Part shown: piece by piece, positions 23,604-34,569 of the stretch | Numbering within the stretch: the stretch's first letter is position 1 | Layout of the letters: each line of letters opens with the position of its first letter | NCBI RefSeq assembly: GCF_038396675.1 | Contig: NC_088926.1 | Coordinates: forward strand, 9,100,001 to 9,164,000 | Direction of reading: 5' to 3' | Origin: Hydra vulgaris | Lineage: Eukaryota > Cnidaria > Hydrozoa > Anthoathecata > Hydridae | DNA: 64,000 bases | Program-made: the position numbers and the translations under genes | The notes under the pieces: model-generated | What the model saw: the letters and a program-made list of their open reading frames with translations, nothing else | Databases searched by the model: none | Told to the model about the DNA's origin: nothing

Positions 23604-23650
23604 CTTTGAAGGTTTTGGTTGCTCGATTGGCTCTTTTGGTTTCTCTGGCT
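23604..23650 (-). CDS. PQBP1: PQBP1 exon 2 (Pro/Glu/Lys-rich linker)
   Basis: The acceptor TTTCAG|AG completes a GAG codon with exon 1 (phase 1). Encodes residues 20-35, a repeating EPEKPKEP-type linker ending in PKPSK. The donor is AAAG|GTTTTT, phase 0. In vertebrate PQBP1 this position holds an acidic stretch with DYDDDPVDY-like sequence; here it is a short Pro/Lys/Glu linker. It is the least conserved exon, so it rests on splice sites, phase and its 73-bp distance from exon 3. Confidence 0.85.
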
Positions 23651-23707
23651 CTGAAATATATCAAATACTAGAGTTTTAAGTCATTCTGAAAACAAATTTT
23701 ACATATT

Positions 23708-23720
23708 TTACATATATATA

Positions 23721-23790
<70 letters not shown>
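23708..23790. repeat. (TA)n microsatellite, target of the next element
   Basis: A TA run directly abutting the TTAGGGTAGGC end of the transposon at 23791; (TA) also resumes after its right end at 28026. Confidence 0.92.
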
Positions 23791-23794
<4 letters not shown>

Positions 23795-26700
23795 GGTAGG
23801 CTGAAAACAAAAAATTTTGAAAATTTAATGTCTGCAAAAAAACGTGATCCTTTTCACATATGAATACAAACTATAAAAAAAAATTTGGAAAAAAATATCA
23901 TTGAGTCCTGCCGAATTTGATTTGATTATTTTCATTTTTAGTCTAAAATATGTCAAAATAAGGATTTTGTAGGAAAGCAAAAAAAGATTAAAATTTTTAA
24001 ATCTATAGGAAATATTTGTTATTTGAGGCTGTTCATTTAATAGGGAACATGTTTTTGAACCTTTTTGGACTTCCCCCATGTATAATTTTGTGTTACTTGT
24101 TTATCAACTCCTCCCCCGCCCCCTCTTTTATGCGCAGTGCTATTATTGTTAAAAAAGATATATCTCTAAGTAATTTTTTGCTAAAAATTTACATATTCCG
24201 CTATAATAAGAATTGTAATTAAAAGGTTTTTTTCACGTCACATTGTAGCTAACCACCCTTTCCATGTGATATTTGGTGACACTTTCAATACCCCTCCCCC
24301 ATATGGGGAGGGGTTTACCACAATACAAGTAATAACTGCTTTTACAACCCCTTTTTAAATCATATATTGCCTGGATTACAGAAGAGTTATTTTATTTTTT
24401 TATATTTTATTTATTATATTTATAGGAATTTTTTTGGGGTCTAAATAAAAACAGAAAAGCTAATGAAAAAGTGGTTATTATTTATACTCAGCTAAATCAA
24501 CGAATAATTGCTTCTTATTAAAATTGCCTACAACTTTTCTGTGATTTTCAACCACGTTAAAAACTTCGTTTCATACAGCCTCGTCCTAAAGATAAGAAAT
24601 ATTATTTATCTATAATTTATTCTAAAAGTAGATTTGTATGATTATTTAGATTTTTATTCATAATTTCTTCTCAACTAATTTTACGGTTTACCTTTGTAAG
24701 TATTTGGAGATAATCAGAACACAACTTAATTCCTCTCTCTGCTGCGTCATTAGTCACTTTTAGAGTTTTGATAAACAGCTTCATTTTCAAATAATAGGCA
24801 TTGTCGTCCCATTCTGAAGAAGGAATTTTAAGCCATTTTCCATCATCTTTTAAATTATGAAAAATCAACCAAGACTTGTTCCCAATATAAGATAAAATAT
24901 TGGAATTTTGTCTAATCACTGGAAGAGTTGGTTTACCGCAATTCATACCAAGTGGTTTTCCGTATTCTAGCATATTTTTTGCAATTTTATCTTTATCATT
25001 TAGAGAAAGTTTATTTGAAAATAAACTTAATACAGACACCTGCTCGGTTAGATACCAAGAGTGTCTGCTTAAAACATATTGGGCTTTTTCAGCAGGTACA
25101 CCGAAGTTTGGTATACCTTTAAGTGCTCCTAGATCATTAAATAATTCTATATCATTAATTGGTGCATCGCAAGCCTTTGACGCTTCTAACCAAGCTTTAA
25201 TATAAATGGCTGAGCTAAAAGTCAAAAAGATTTTAAGGTTTTTTAAATCAGATTCGGGTAAATCTTTTTTAAATATTAACATCTTTGGTGCATACAGCAA
25301 ATGCGCCATCCATCTTGCATGATGGTGAGCACCACATGTTTTCCATTTCTTGGGCTCTTCTCCACCTAATAGAAAAATTGCTAGTTTTACAGCCTCTTTG
25401 TAATTGTCTCTTGGGTGATGCTTAGAGTGCAATACTTTCTCTAAGAAATTGCGAGTTTCATTTGCTTTTTGTTTTAAGAATGAATTTTCAAGATCAAGGG
25501 ATCTATTTGAAAGTTTGAGAGGAATTTTTTTAGAAGGAAGCCATTCTTTTTGAAAATTATTAAACTCTATATTATCATCAGATGATGTCTCTTTTTGAAA
25601 TAAAGCTTTCCAAAACGACCCGAGGATTAATTCTAAAACATGATGACGACATGCAAGCCAGAGAAGCGTTTTTATAGATTTGCATTCTTCAAGAAGAGTT
25701 GCCGCTCCGTTTCTTACTCCAGTATTACAAGCCGTTGTATCGAAAACTTAGGCAACAATATTATCTTTAAGATCCCATTTTTCTAAATCTTCTATGATTC
25801 CTTTACATATAGAATGACCTGTGCCTGACTGAATAGGTTTAATAGATAAAGTTTTACCTTCCTCGCAGTTTGGAAAACCACTTACTGAAACAGTTAAATA
25901 GTCAAACTTTTCACCAGATATTTGCTTCATAAGTTTCCCATCCCAGTGAAGAGTTAAATAATCTAATCTAACTTTTTTTTTAAATTATGCCATTATATTT
26001 CTTGCCATAATTTGTCTATTTTGCTTACGTGCTCTTCTAATTGTGTTTAGTGAAATATCTACATCATTAGCTTTAACCCCACCTAAAAAAATACAGAATA
26101 TAATTTTTCTTATCAACTAATCACACTAATAAAAAACTTATGAAACTGATTAGTGATTTAAATATCAATCAAAAAGTAACCAAGAACCAGGATTGCTGAA
26201 ACATTCATCATAAGCTGTGCGTTTGATAGTTTAGATCTATCAGCAGTTGCTGTTATCATTGGATGACAAACAAAGTTTCTTGGCGAAATTAAATTGATAT
26301 TATCTGATACAACATTTTCCATTACACCTGCAGAAGATTCAAAATTATTTTCTTCATAATCAATTTTAGAAGAGCTCTGAGAATCTGAGTACAAAGAACC
26401 TCTAGACGCAGCAAAAAATGATTCTTCAGTTGAGTCACTATCACTTTTATAAACGCTGAAATCAATTACTTTATCGATTCTTAATTTTTCTTTTTCCTCC
26501 TTCTCTATTTTTCTTTTGACACTCAATTTTAACAAATTATCTTTTCCACCTAGTCCTCCGGTTTTTACTCAACTTTTGAGTGTTGAAAACCAGAGAATAT
26601 CTTCTTCTGCATTTAAATTTGATCTGGTTTTTTTAACATATTTTTTCCAATTCTGAGAACTAATATCAAAAAAATTATCCATTATTTTTCTAAAGCCTTG

Positions 26701-28026
26701 AATAAGTAAATCTTTTTTTGAAAAACATTTATGTTTAGACTTTGCAAGACTTCTCCATTTATCATGTAACTTAATAATACTTTCAATAATATACTTTTCC
26801 TGCTTGCAAGGAATACCAGCTTTATCCCAAAAAACTTTAACGGTTTTCATTGTTAATTTTGCAGCTAATTTTAATTTTGAAATGTTGCTTTTAGTACCTA
26901 ATTCTTTTGTACATTTAGAAAACACTTGAATCGAATTGTTCATCATTTTTAATTGATACCTTAACAAGCAAAAAAGAAGATGAATTTAAGTTTATTTTCA
27001 AATTGAAAAATAAAGTTATTTTTGGAAATAAAAAATTTAAGTTATAAAAATCTTTAAATAGTATAAACCTAAAAAATCTGTAGACACCTCTAGTAGTAGG
27101 CAGAGAACTGGTATTAATATCTGCCAGCGGATATCCAACCAACCATATTTCATTTGTTGATTTCAATACTTTTGATTTCTTTTTAATTGACTCAGTCAAA
27201 TTATTTTTTACAGACAAATTCTCTTTTCTTTTTTGTGTATGCGATGCCATGTTAAAATGTTAAAATGAATTAAATTTTATGACTGTTAGAAAAATAATAA
27301 AACGTAAAACATCTTCATTTCTTAAAAACGAATGGAAAGATGAATATAATTATAGAATTAATAAATTTAGTTGCTTTCTTAAAAAATATATTAGTGTTAT
27401 GATACGTGCTTCTTTGTTTTTTTTATTAACCTTGTTTTTTAAATTATCTTTAAACACATCTAAGCTAACTATGTTGTTTATAAATAACAAGTTATTTTAT
27501 TTTGAATCAAAAATCTTTAAGTATCGTAAAATTTCATGGTATTTAATTATATAAAAAAGAATTTTAATTACATTTCTTTTTGTACGTAAACTTTATGATT
27601 TAGCGGCTGTTACTTATGTAAAATATTTAGAAAAAAAAGAATAATTTGAAAATACAACAAATTAGTTAAAATAGATAAAACACTGCTGCATGCTGCAGTA
27701 GATTATGTTGCTTACATTATTTTTAAATAAACAAGAATGCGTCACGTGTATTGTTTGTTTACATGAAATACAATAGAAATATGCCGTCATTAGTAAATAT
27801 TATGCCGAACAAATAAAAAAACGGAACAGAAGTAATGGAAGTTTTGTGTTTTGGATTTATTCATATAACTGAAACTTAAAATGAAATTCGGCAGAACTTA
27901 GAGATGAGCTACATAAACACTTTCATAACAAAAAATGATTTTTATAGTAAAAGGAACAATATTTTATGCAGCTACTAGAAAAATTGATACTTTGAAAAAT
28001 ATATGTGGGACTGTGGCCTACCCTAA
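23791..28026 (-). mobile_element. 4.2-kb DDE-type DNA transposon, superfamily unassigned
   Basis: Terminal repeats are TTAGGGTAGGC at 23791-23801 and GCCTACCCTAA at 28016-28026; only about 11 bp match. It sits within (TA)n, so any target duplication cannot be read. It encodes one transposase on the minus strand. A Sola-like assignment is a guess from general layout only. Confidence 0.78.
24671..27250 (-). pseudogene. Unassigned DDE/RNase-H-fold transposase (multi-exon, decayed)
   Basis: Minus-strand order: an N-terminus MASHTQKRKENLSVKNN at 27250 with NEIWLVGYPLADIN; a helical segment at 26569-26967 (KTVKVFWDKAGIP); a Ser/Asp/Glu-rich linker at 26158-26535; ARKQNRQIMARNIMA; LTLHWDGKLM (likely first Asp); VFDTTACNTGVRNGAATLLE (likely second Asp); LLWLACRHHVLELIL (Cys-His-His); HHPRDNYKEAVKLAIFLLGG; CGAHHHARWMAHLLYAP; WYLTEQVSVLSLF; and VTNDAAERGIKLCSDY (likely last Glu). 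Stops after NIMA and DNIVA break it; some gaps may be introns, for example near 26080 and 27070. An older relative is at 14560-18690. Confidence 0.8.
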
Positions 28027-28653
28027 TATATATATACAAATCTGAATTTAATTCTTTGAGCATAATAATTTGTTTTTGTGGTTTTATGTGTAGGTATAAA
28101 CATTTTATAAAATATAAACTTTATTATTTGAAACACAATTATTTAAAATGAGGTTAAATGCAGCTAAATGAGAATCTTTTCGAAAGCAACTCAAAATGTT
28201 TTTTGTAAATAAGCCTAATATAAAAAAAAAAGAAATCGTAGATCTTTTTGAAAAGGAAGGATTTACTCGAAGTACAATAGATGATAGACTAAAAAGACTT
28301 GAAACTGTTCAATCCTTTTCTGATAGAAAGCCACCTAGTCATCCAACATCCTGGACTAGAGAAAAAAAAGCTGAATTAATGGGACTTGTAAACAATAGAA
28401 AAGGGGTCAGTCAGAGAAAAATAGGTTTTAAATTTGGTGTAAATCAATCAACAATTGGTTGTCAGTTAAAAAAAATGAATATTAAATATAGAAAACATGA
28501 AAAGACTTTAAAACGCACTATAGAGCAACAACTAAAGGCAAAGAAAAGAAGCAGGAAACTAGTTAACCAACAAAAAATTGCTTCTGGTCATCGATGATGA
28601 AAAATACTTTTGTTTTGCAGGGTACAGCATGCCTAGAAATTCTGAATACTACA

Positions 28654-29808
28654 GGCTTAGACAGGAATGGCATGCAATCCCACGCTGTAACTGACCACGC
28701 CTATAATATTTTTTCTTTACAATTTGACCACGGCAGTTTTGATGTTTTAACAATTTAAATGCTATAAAAAAAATGTTTTGTTATAAATAACTTTTAATTG
28801 CTGATCTTTTCTAAATTTTTTATTTTAGGCAAAGCCTTTAAACAGAATAATAAAGTAATTATAGTGATTGTTTAAAATAAAAGTATTTTGCATAAATTAA
28901 TAGATAACGTTATATTTTAATTTTTATTGTGTAGACATGTTTTTTTTTATGATAAATTTAAATATAATAGATTGTTTACTACTATTTTTCCATGTCTTTG
29001 GGATCACCAATAAATTACACAACGCTAAATTTATTTGTAAAAAAAGGAGAAAGAGATCTTTAGCTCTTTTATGCAGCAATTTTAATTAAATTTAATGGGC
29101 TGTTATATTTATTGGTAAAATTTAGCATTGTGTAATTTATGGACAATCCCTTTCTAAAAATCTTTTGAAGGATAATTTTTTAAAATACTTTAAATTATGA
29201 ACAAGTTAAATTAAATCTTCCGTTGCAATGGAATGATTTAATTACTTTATTTTTTGTTTCTATTTTTACAAACAATGGTTCAAAACTTTTTTTTTTTAAC
29301 TTGACTAATCAGAGCATGAATTGATTAAATATTACTATACTTAAATAGAATACAGTATTTAAAAATTTTTTTTTTTCCTTCCAAACATTTTGAAAGAAAT
29401 AAATGTTTACACAATTTAGAAATAATATATATAACACTTTTTATTTGTAAAAGCATTTTGCGTAACTTTAATAAAACACTTCAAAAAATAAATTTTCAAG
29501 TAACCTATTTTAAACACAATTGAAAATGTAACTAAAAGTAATTTTTGCTTCGAGTTTTTTAAGTTGTATTTTAGTGCTCATATTTTTTTTTTTTCATAGG
29601 GAACTTCTTTTTTCACTTATTTTTTAATTTTCTTTTTAGTTTATGTTTAGCTAGCATTTCTTTTTCAGCGCATTTCTAAAATGTTTTAAAAATCATCTAA
29701 ACATCTAAACAGTTGTGGTCTTGTCAAAAAATATAACTTGTCAAAAAATAAAATCATTTGCATAGTCACCGATAGCGCTCGATCGCATGCCATTCCTGTC
29801 CAAACTTG
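28654..29808. mobile_element. Non-autonomous element with 8-bp target duplication
   Basis: Flanked by the direct repeat ATACTACA (28646-28653 and 29809-29816). The ends share GACAGGAATGGCATGC in inverted orientation (28660-28675; right GCATGCCATTCCTGTC at 29785-29800). The 1155-bp interior has no transposase. An 8-bp duplication suggests a hAT- or P-type enzyme acting in trans. It disrupts the mariner transposase. Confidence 0.85.
28998..29150. mobile_element. MITE (GGGATxxxCxATAAATTAC family) nested inside
   Basis: GGGATCACCAATAAATTACA at the left and TGTAATTTATGGACAATCCC at the right are inverted, followed inward by the paired ACGCTAAATTT / AAATTTAGCAT. About 150 bp. Related to the element at 43882-44068. 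Confidence 0.75.
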
Positions 29809-30074
29809 ATACTACACAAACAACAAAAAAACATGCCCAGAAAGTGTTCGTTTTATAGAAAAAGAAAAATTTCCAAAAAAATAATTAATGTGGATAGCTA
29901 AATCTGACCGTTGTATGTCTGAGCCATCGTTTCGCAAGGCTGTAGCAATTAATTCATCAATCTATATTGATGAATGTTTAGTAAAACAACTTCTTCCATT
30001 CATTCCATTAAAGTATCATGGAAACTTTAGCAATTTATTTTGGCCAATTTTAGCAAGTTCTCATTACTCTTAAG

Positions 30075-30139
30075 ATTCTCTAAATTGGATGGATAAATAG
30101 TCTATTACGTTGAATATTCATCCATCCATTTTAGAGAAT
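30075..30139. repeat. 25-bp templated inverted insertion in mariner copy 1
   Basis: Arms 30075-30099 and 30115-30139 are reverse complements with two mismatches. Copy 2 (46474-46535) lacks the second arm and keeps an open frame through NWMDQYVYYVDKESNP, so the inverted arm was added to copy 1. Confidence 0.92.
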
Positions 30140-30702
30140 AAATTATTAAAGAATCCAATCCCCCAAATGTGCCTCAACTACGATCGATTGAAAACTTTTA
30201 GGGACATTTGGCACAGAAGGTTTACGAGGAAGATTGGCAAGCTTCAACAGAGCAAGTTTTAATTGATTGAATTATATTAAAACTACACGAAATCAATTTA
30301 ATTTTTTTACAGTCGCTTATGAAAGGCATAAGAGCAAAATTGAGATCAATTGCAGATGGTGGTGTTTTTTCATTTAAAAAATAACTTATTTTTATTGATA
30401 AATAAATAGTTTATATATTTAAAAAAAATATGTTTCTTTTTTCATTTATAAATTAGTTATTGACATTTTTTTTTTGTCCAATAACTTCCGCATCACCCAT
30501 AATAATTATATACATATTCTAGACCATTTTTGATTCGATTGTATTTGGGCGCCAACCAAATTAAAATTTTAGGACTTTTTTTTTTTAAACGTTTTTTATG
30601 ATGAATATTGTTTTATCTGCAAAAAAACGCTGACTTTCCGCTAAATTTCTCGGACGGGGATGTACTGCCGCCCAAACTTTTTTCCTAAAATAGCCCCCGT
30701 AT

Positions 30703-30794
<92 letters not shown>

Positions 30795-30886
30795 ATATGT
30801 ATATATATATGTATATATATATATATTTATATGTATATATATATATATATATAAATTTATATGTATATATATATATATACACACAC

Positions 30887-30970
<84 letters not shown>
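30703..30970. repeat. Long (TA)n/(TATG)n/(CA)n microsatellite
   Basis: TA tracts at about 30703-30782 and 30898-30970 with interrupted TATG- and CACA-containing repeats between. Confidence 0.95.
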
Positions 30971-30973
<3 letters not shown>

Positions 30974-31049
30974 CTTATAAATTTCATGTCTTGCTGCTGT
31001 GCACATTTGTACAAAGATACAACAATATCTTTATATTGCCAATCAATTT

Positions 31050-31130
31050 TTTTTTTTTTTTTTTGTTATTCACCTCCTCAAGGCCATAAAGGCCACTACA
31101 GATGAGGAGGCTACTCAAAAGTGGTTATAA
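31050..31130 (-). mobile_element. SINE family 1, 3' fragment with T-run
   Basis: A T-run, then GTTATTCACCTCCTCAAGGC and CACTACAGATGAGGAGGCTA: the inverted 3' end of the SINE, truncated at TTATAACCC. Confidence 0.88.
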
Positions 31131-31133
31131 CCC

Positions 31134-31187
31134 TTAATATAATAAAACAAGTTGCCTAGTCATAAAAATAGAGACACAAGCAAATGT
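31134..31187 (-). mobile_element. Small LINE fragment joined to SINE
   Basis: About 44 bp (AACAAGTTGCCTAGTCATAA AAATAGAGACACAAGCAAA) is identical to 41766-41809 at the 5' end of the minus-strand LINE. Only this sliver is recognisable. Confidence 0.7.
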
Positions 31188-31882
31188 GTATAAAAATAAG
31201 TATGAAAATTATACATTAAAAATTAATACACTATGGCGCATTATAAAATTTAATTAAACTTAATAAAAAGAAGCCAACTTAAAATAAATTAGACTCGCAC
31301 ACAATTTAAAATGTTTTAAAGTGTAACTATACTGATTTTTAAAACGCTGTTGTTGCAAAATAAAAAACAATGATGCACATGAAAATTTATTATATAAAAA
31401 AAACTCTTAGTAAATTAAATTATTTAAAAAATGTCTTAAACATTCAACTAATTTAAATTTGAATGAAGATTGAGCAAGAATAATATAAAATTATTTATTT
31501 TATAAAAAGTTTCTTTTTGGTTATGGCTTTTAACTTTTTTGCTCCACGCTATTTTCTAATGTCATTTTACTTTTTTTCTTCAGTTTTTTCACCCAAGAAA
31601 AATTACCCCAAAAATTCAAAATACCAGACTAATGATTATCATAGCAGACAACTCAATTAAGACAATATAAATAATTACAACTCAATTAATACAATATTTC
31701 AGTCGCCTGCAAGGTAACCGGTAAAATATTGGAGATTCCACACCTGTCAAAGTACAATATGGATCACCTCAGATTTTGATGAAATTTGGAGTATTTATTT
31801 ATATTAATGAGAAAACTTTTTTCCACTGATTTATTTAAACTGATTACAGTGAATTCAGAGGAAAAGTAGTGGGTACTCATTA

Positions 31883-32334
31883 GGGTGACTCTTAAAACAA
31901 CTTTTTTGAAAAAAATCTGCTCCTACCCCTTCCCTTTACTCTGTTCTATATAATACTAAAACACTAGATTTAAAATTTTTTTGAACAAAAAATTATTTTA
32001 GGGGTTGCTCAAGACCCTTAAAAATTTGACTGGTCCCTAATATTTTGAAAATAAAAGTTCTTCTAAAGTATGTCAACCTGGTACTCAAAAGAAGCAAAAT
32101 TATATAAAAACTTCAACAATAGTAATCAATTTATGTAAAAAACATGTTTAAAAAATTATTCTTGTAAAATTTGAAAAAACGACTTTTTTTATTTTCAGCT
32201 TAAAAACAATAGTTTTTATGCATTTATAATTTTTTGTTTGAAAAAATTTTAAACCTAGTGTTTTAGTATTATATGGAACAAAGTAAAGGGGTAGGAACAG
32301 GTTTTTTTCAAAAATGTTGTTTTAAGAGTCACCC
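31883..32334. mobile_element. Tc1/mariner-type MITE with ~105-bp arms and TA duplication
   Basis: Starts GGGTGACTCTTAAAACAAC and ends with the reverse complement GTTGTTTTAAGAGTCACCC. TA flanks both ends (31881-31882, 32335-32336). The arms pair for about 105 bp with few mismatches, including CATATAATACTAAAACACTA-type sequence. A solo right end of the same family is at 35085-35116. Confidence 0.9.
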
Positions 32335-32847
32335 TAAAACTCATGTGGAAGTTACAAAATCAGAAATTAGCCATTAACATCAGTAAAATATAAATAAAAA
32401 AATAATAAAAATAGCTATTGGAAATGAGTTCACTATGAATGAACTATAAATGAACTATGAATGAATTATGAATGGGCTATTCATAGGCCTAAAATGGACT
32501 TTGGCTTGAGCTATGTGGTTCACCTGCCTTGGTCTTGCACAGACTTTTTTAAGAAATTAAAATTACCTTTTGATGATAATTGCTGACATTTTCACAGAAC
32601 TTTTATTTTGTTCCTTCTTTATTCCAAAGACAGTAATAAGATTTGTTTTTAACAATAAAAAGCAGACGGCTTGCTTTTCAATAAAAAAATTTTAATTCAT
32701 CCAAGTTTTTTTAATTAATTTTTTTTTCATATATTTTACATAATATTACATAATAAAGTGTGTGCTTTAAAAATAAATAATTTTTCAAAGTACACACTAA
32801 ATTAAATTTATTTAAAAATTTTTTTTTATCAAAAAAATAAAATTCGG

Positions 32848-32945
32848 GGGCCTCACAAATCCGGAGGCCTCATAAACATAATATGAGGCCCCTGGATTTG
32901 TGACGAGGGCCTCACAAAATGTTCATGAGGCCCCGGTCACAAATC
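32848..32945. repeat. GC-rich inverted repeats with GGCCTCA motifs
   Basis: Several GGCCTCACAAATCCGG-type blocks occur in both orientations (32848-32872, 32884-32902, 32928-32945). Probably compound ends of degraded DNA transposons. Confidence 0.55.
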
Positions 32946-33185
32946 CGGCCTTAGCAATTTTTTATCAAGCCCAACCTCAGCCCTGGTCAAATTTCAACCC
33001 CAGTCACTTACTATATACAGATTGTCGAACAATACTCATCTCATCTAAAAAGTACTCAGAGATTGTGATATAAAACAATAGTGGTTTCTTGTTCCTGGAA
33101 TAGTTGAACAAGTAGCAAATTTTAATTTAAATGAATGTTTCTTTTGAACTAAAATTTATGCAGTTTAATTGCTTTATTTGAAATT

Positions 33186-33431
33186 TTTTTTTTTTTTTCC
33201 TTTTGTTATTCACCTCCTCAAGGCCATGAAGGCCACTACAGATGAGGAGGCTACTCAATAGTGGTTATAACCCTCTCTCAACTCTATAACTCCCAAACAC
33301 GAGCCTCGACGAACAAGGCCGCTGCGCGGAGAAACAAGTTGAGCGCGTTACTACCAGGGACGTGGTGGGGATCGAACTTGGAACCTCTCGCTTCTGAAGT
33401 GAGCGCTTTACCACTACACCACTACCGCACT
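33186..33431 (-). mobile_element. Full-length tRNA-derived SINE (family 1)
   Basis: Inverse of the family: on the minus strand it runs GCGGTAGTGGTGTAGTGGTA (A box), an anticodon-like arm, GGTTCCAAGTTCGATCCCC (B box), then the body CAACTTGTTTCTCCGCGCAG and a terminal A-run (T-run at 33186-33200). The B box is closer to a real tRNA than in the copy at 19295. Confidence 0.92.
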
Positions 33432-33987
33432 ATGTGAAATGTTTAGAAAATGCATTCCACTGATACTTTGTTCACATTAATCATACATTTTACCAGGTAA
33501 ATTGATAAGAATGGTTAATGATTGCAAACTTGCCCTCACTACAAGTTGTTTTACAGCACCCCAACATCACTAAATGCTCATTCTGTTTGATGTGACAAAA
33601 AAATGCCATTCTGCAGATACCTGGTGATCTTGTTGATGATGACATATGACAGTTATGTTTTTATAACTTTTTTTATTGTGAAGCAATGTCTAGTAATACT
33701 AAAATGTGATTACACAGCAATGTGATTTTTAGATGCTGCAAACATACTGTTTATTTTTTTGGCTATATAATCATGGTCTTTTGATTGGCTATATAATCTA
33801 TAACCTTATAAGGTCTTTTGATTGGCATTTTTGTTGAGAAGCTTTATCAATTAAATCACATATTGGAAATATTAATGGAACTATGTCATGTCAATAATGT
33901 CATGTTCATTTTTAGTTTTTTGCTACTGATTAATAGTGATTTCTTCAGTTCTGAGTTTAAGAAACAAAAAAGATGCTCTTTTGTGTG

Positions 33988-34330
33988 TTGGGTAATTCCA
34001 TGTCAAATGACCCAGGTCATGTCACCAAACTTAATCTCAGATTTTGCTGATTTTTATACAGCTAAAAGTACTTAGTGAAATAAAAATTCCTTAAAAATTT
34101 TTTTGTTTCCAAAAAGATCCTGAAATATGACTGTTTTACATTTAGCAGATACTGCCCAGGCCCCTCTTGTCCTCTCAGAAATGCAACATTTATATGGAGG
34201 TTTCAAGTCACATGACTTTAAAAATATTTGATTTTTTTACTTAAAAATTTACAACTGGCTATTTTTGGGGATGATGAATCCAATTAAATGATCAGAAGTG
34301 TAAAAAAATTATTATTAAGTAGGGGAGAGT
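33988..34330. mobile_element. Possible transposon remnant (GGGTAATTCCATG end)
   Basis: TGGGTAATTCCATGTCAAAT at 33990 resembles the inverse of the right end at about 42530-42549 (TTTGGCATGGAATGACCCA), and both have ATCTCAGATTTTGCTGA-like sequence inside. No coding content. Confidence 0.45.
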
Positions 34331-34569
34331 AGTGTACCTTGGAGGTATTTTCAAACTTTTGCAAATATCAAAAAAAAATACTTATAATATATTGTGTAAC
34401 AATATACTTTCTGTATCTTGATGATATTAGTTACTCTACAATTTTTTATTAAACATCCAGTCATACTTTTTCAGCCTTTTTTAATTTTTAAAAATAGCTC
34501 ACACTACAGCCAAGGTACACCACCAGTGGTGTACCTAGGAAGTATGTATGTTGTACCTTGGAGGTATTA

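Larger units (their letters stand above)
28196..30390 (+). pseudogene. Tc1/mariner transposase, interrupted and catalytically dead
   Basis: 28196-28597 encodes the paired-type DNA-binding half: NIKKKEIVDLFEKEGFTRST, WTREKKAELMGLVNNRKGVS, KIGFKFGVNQSTIGCQLKKM. The frame then reads a decayed DDEKYFCF. After the 1155-bp insertion it resumes at 29817 with KCPESVRF-like sequence, MWIAKSDRCMSEPSFRKAVA and FWPILASSHYS. Copy 2 has FWPDLASSHYS, so the catalytic Asp is Ile here. Stops and a 33-bp inverted insertion follow. Confidence 0.88.
28050..30494 (+). mobile_element. Tc1/mariner element, copy 1 (left end lost)
   Basis: From about 28050 the sequence matches the inside of copy 2 at 45960 onward (TATAAACTTTATTATTTGAA and so on). 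The right end TTTGTCCAATAACTTCCGCA TCACCC near 30475-30499 matches copy 2's right terminal repeat. The left terminal repeat is missing next to the end of the 4.2-kb transposon. Split by the insertion at 28654-29808. Confidence 0.85.

Noticed and set aside
23791..23801. Telomere repeat (TTAGGG)
   Set aside because: A single occurrence that is the terminal repeat of the DDE transposon.
24900..25205. 101-codon plus-strand frame
   Set aside because: Antisense shadow of the DDE transposase.
27279..27554. 91-codon plus-strand frame in the 4.2-kb transposon
   Set aside because: Low-complexity Lys/Phe/Leu composition, no domain; probably chance.
33360..33431. tRNA gene on the minus strand
   Set aside because: Same SINE head with body and A-tail; repeated elsewhere in the window.
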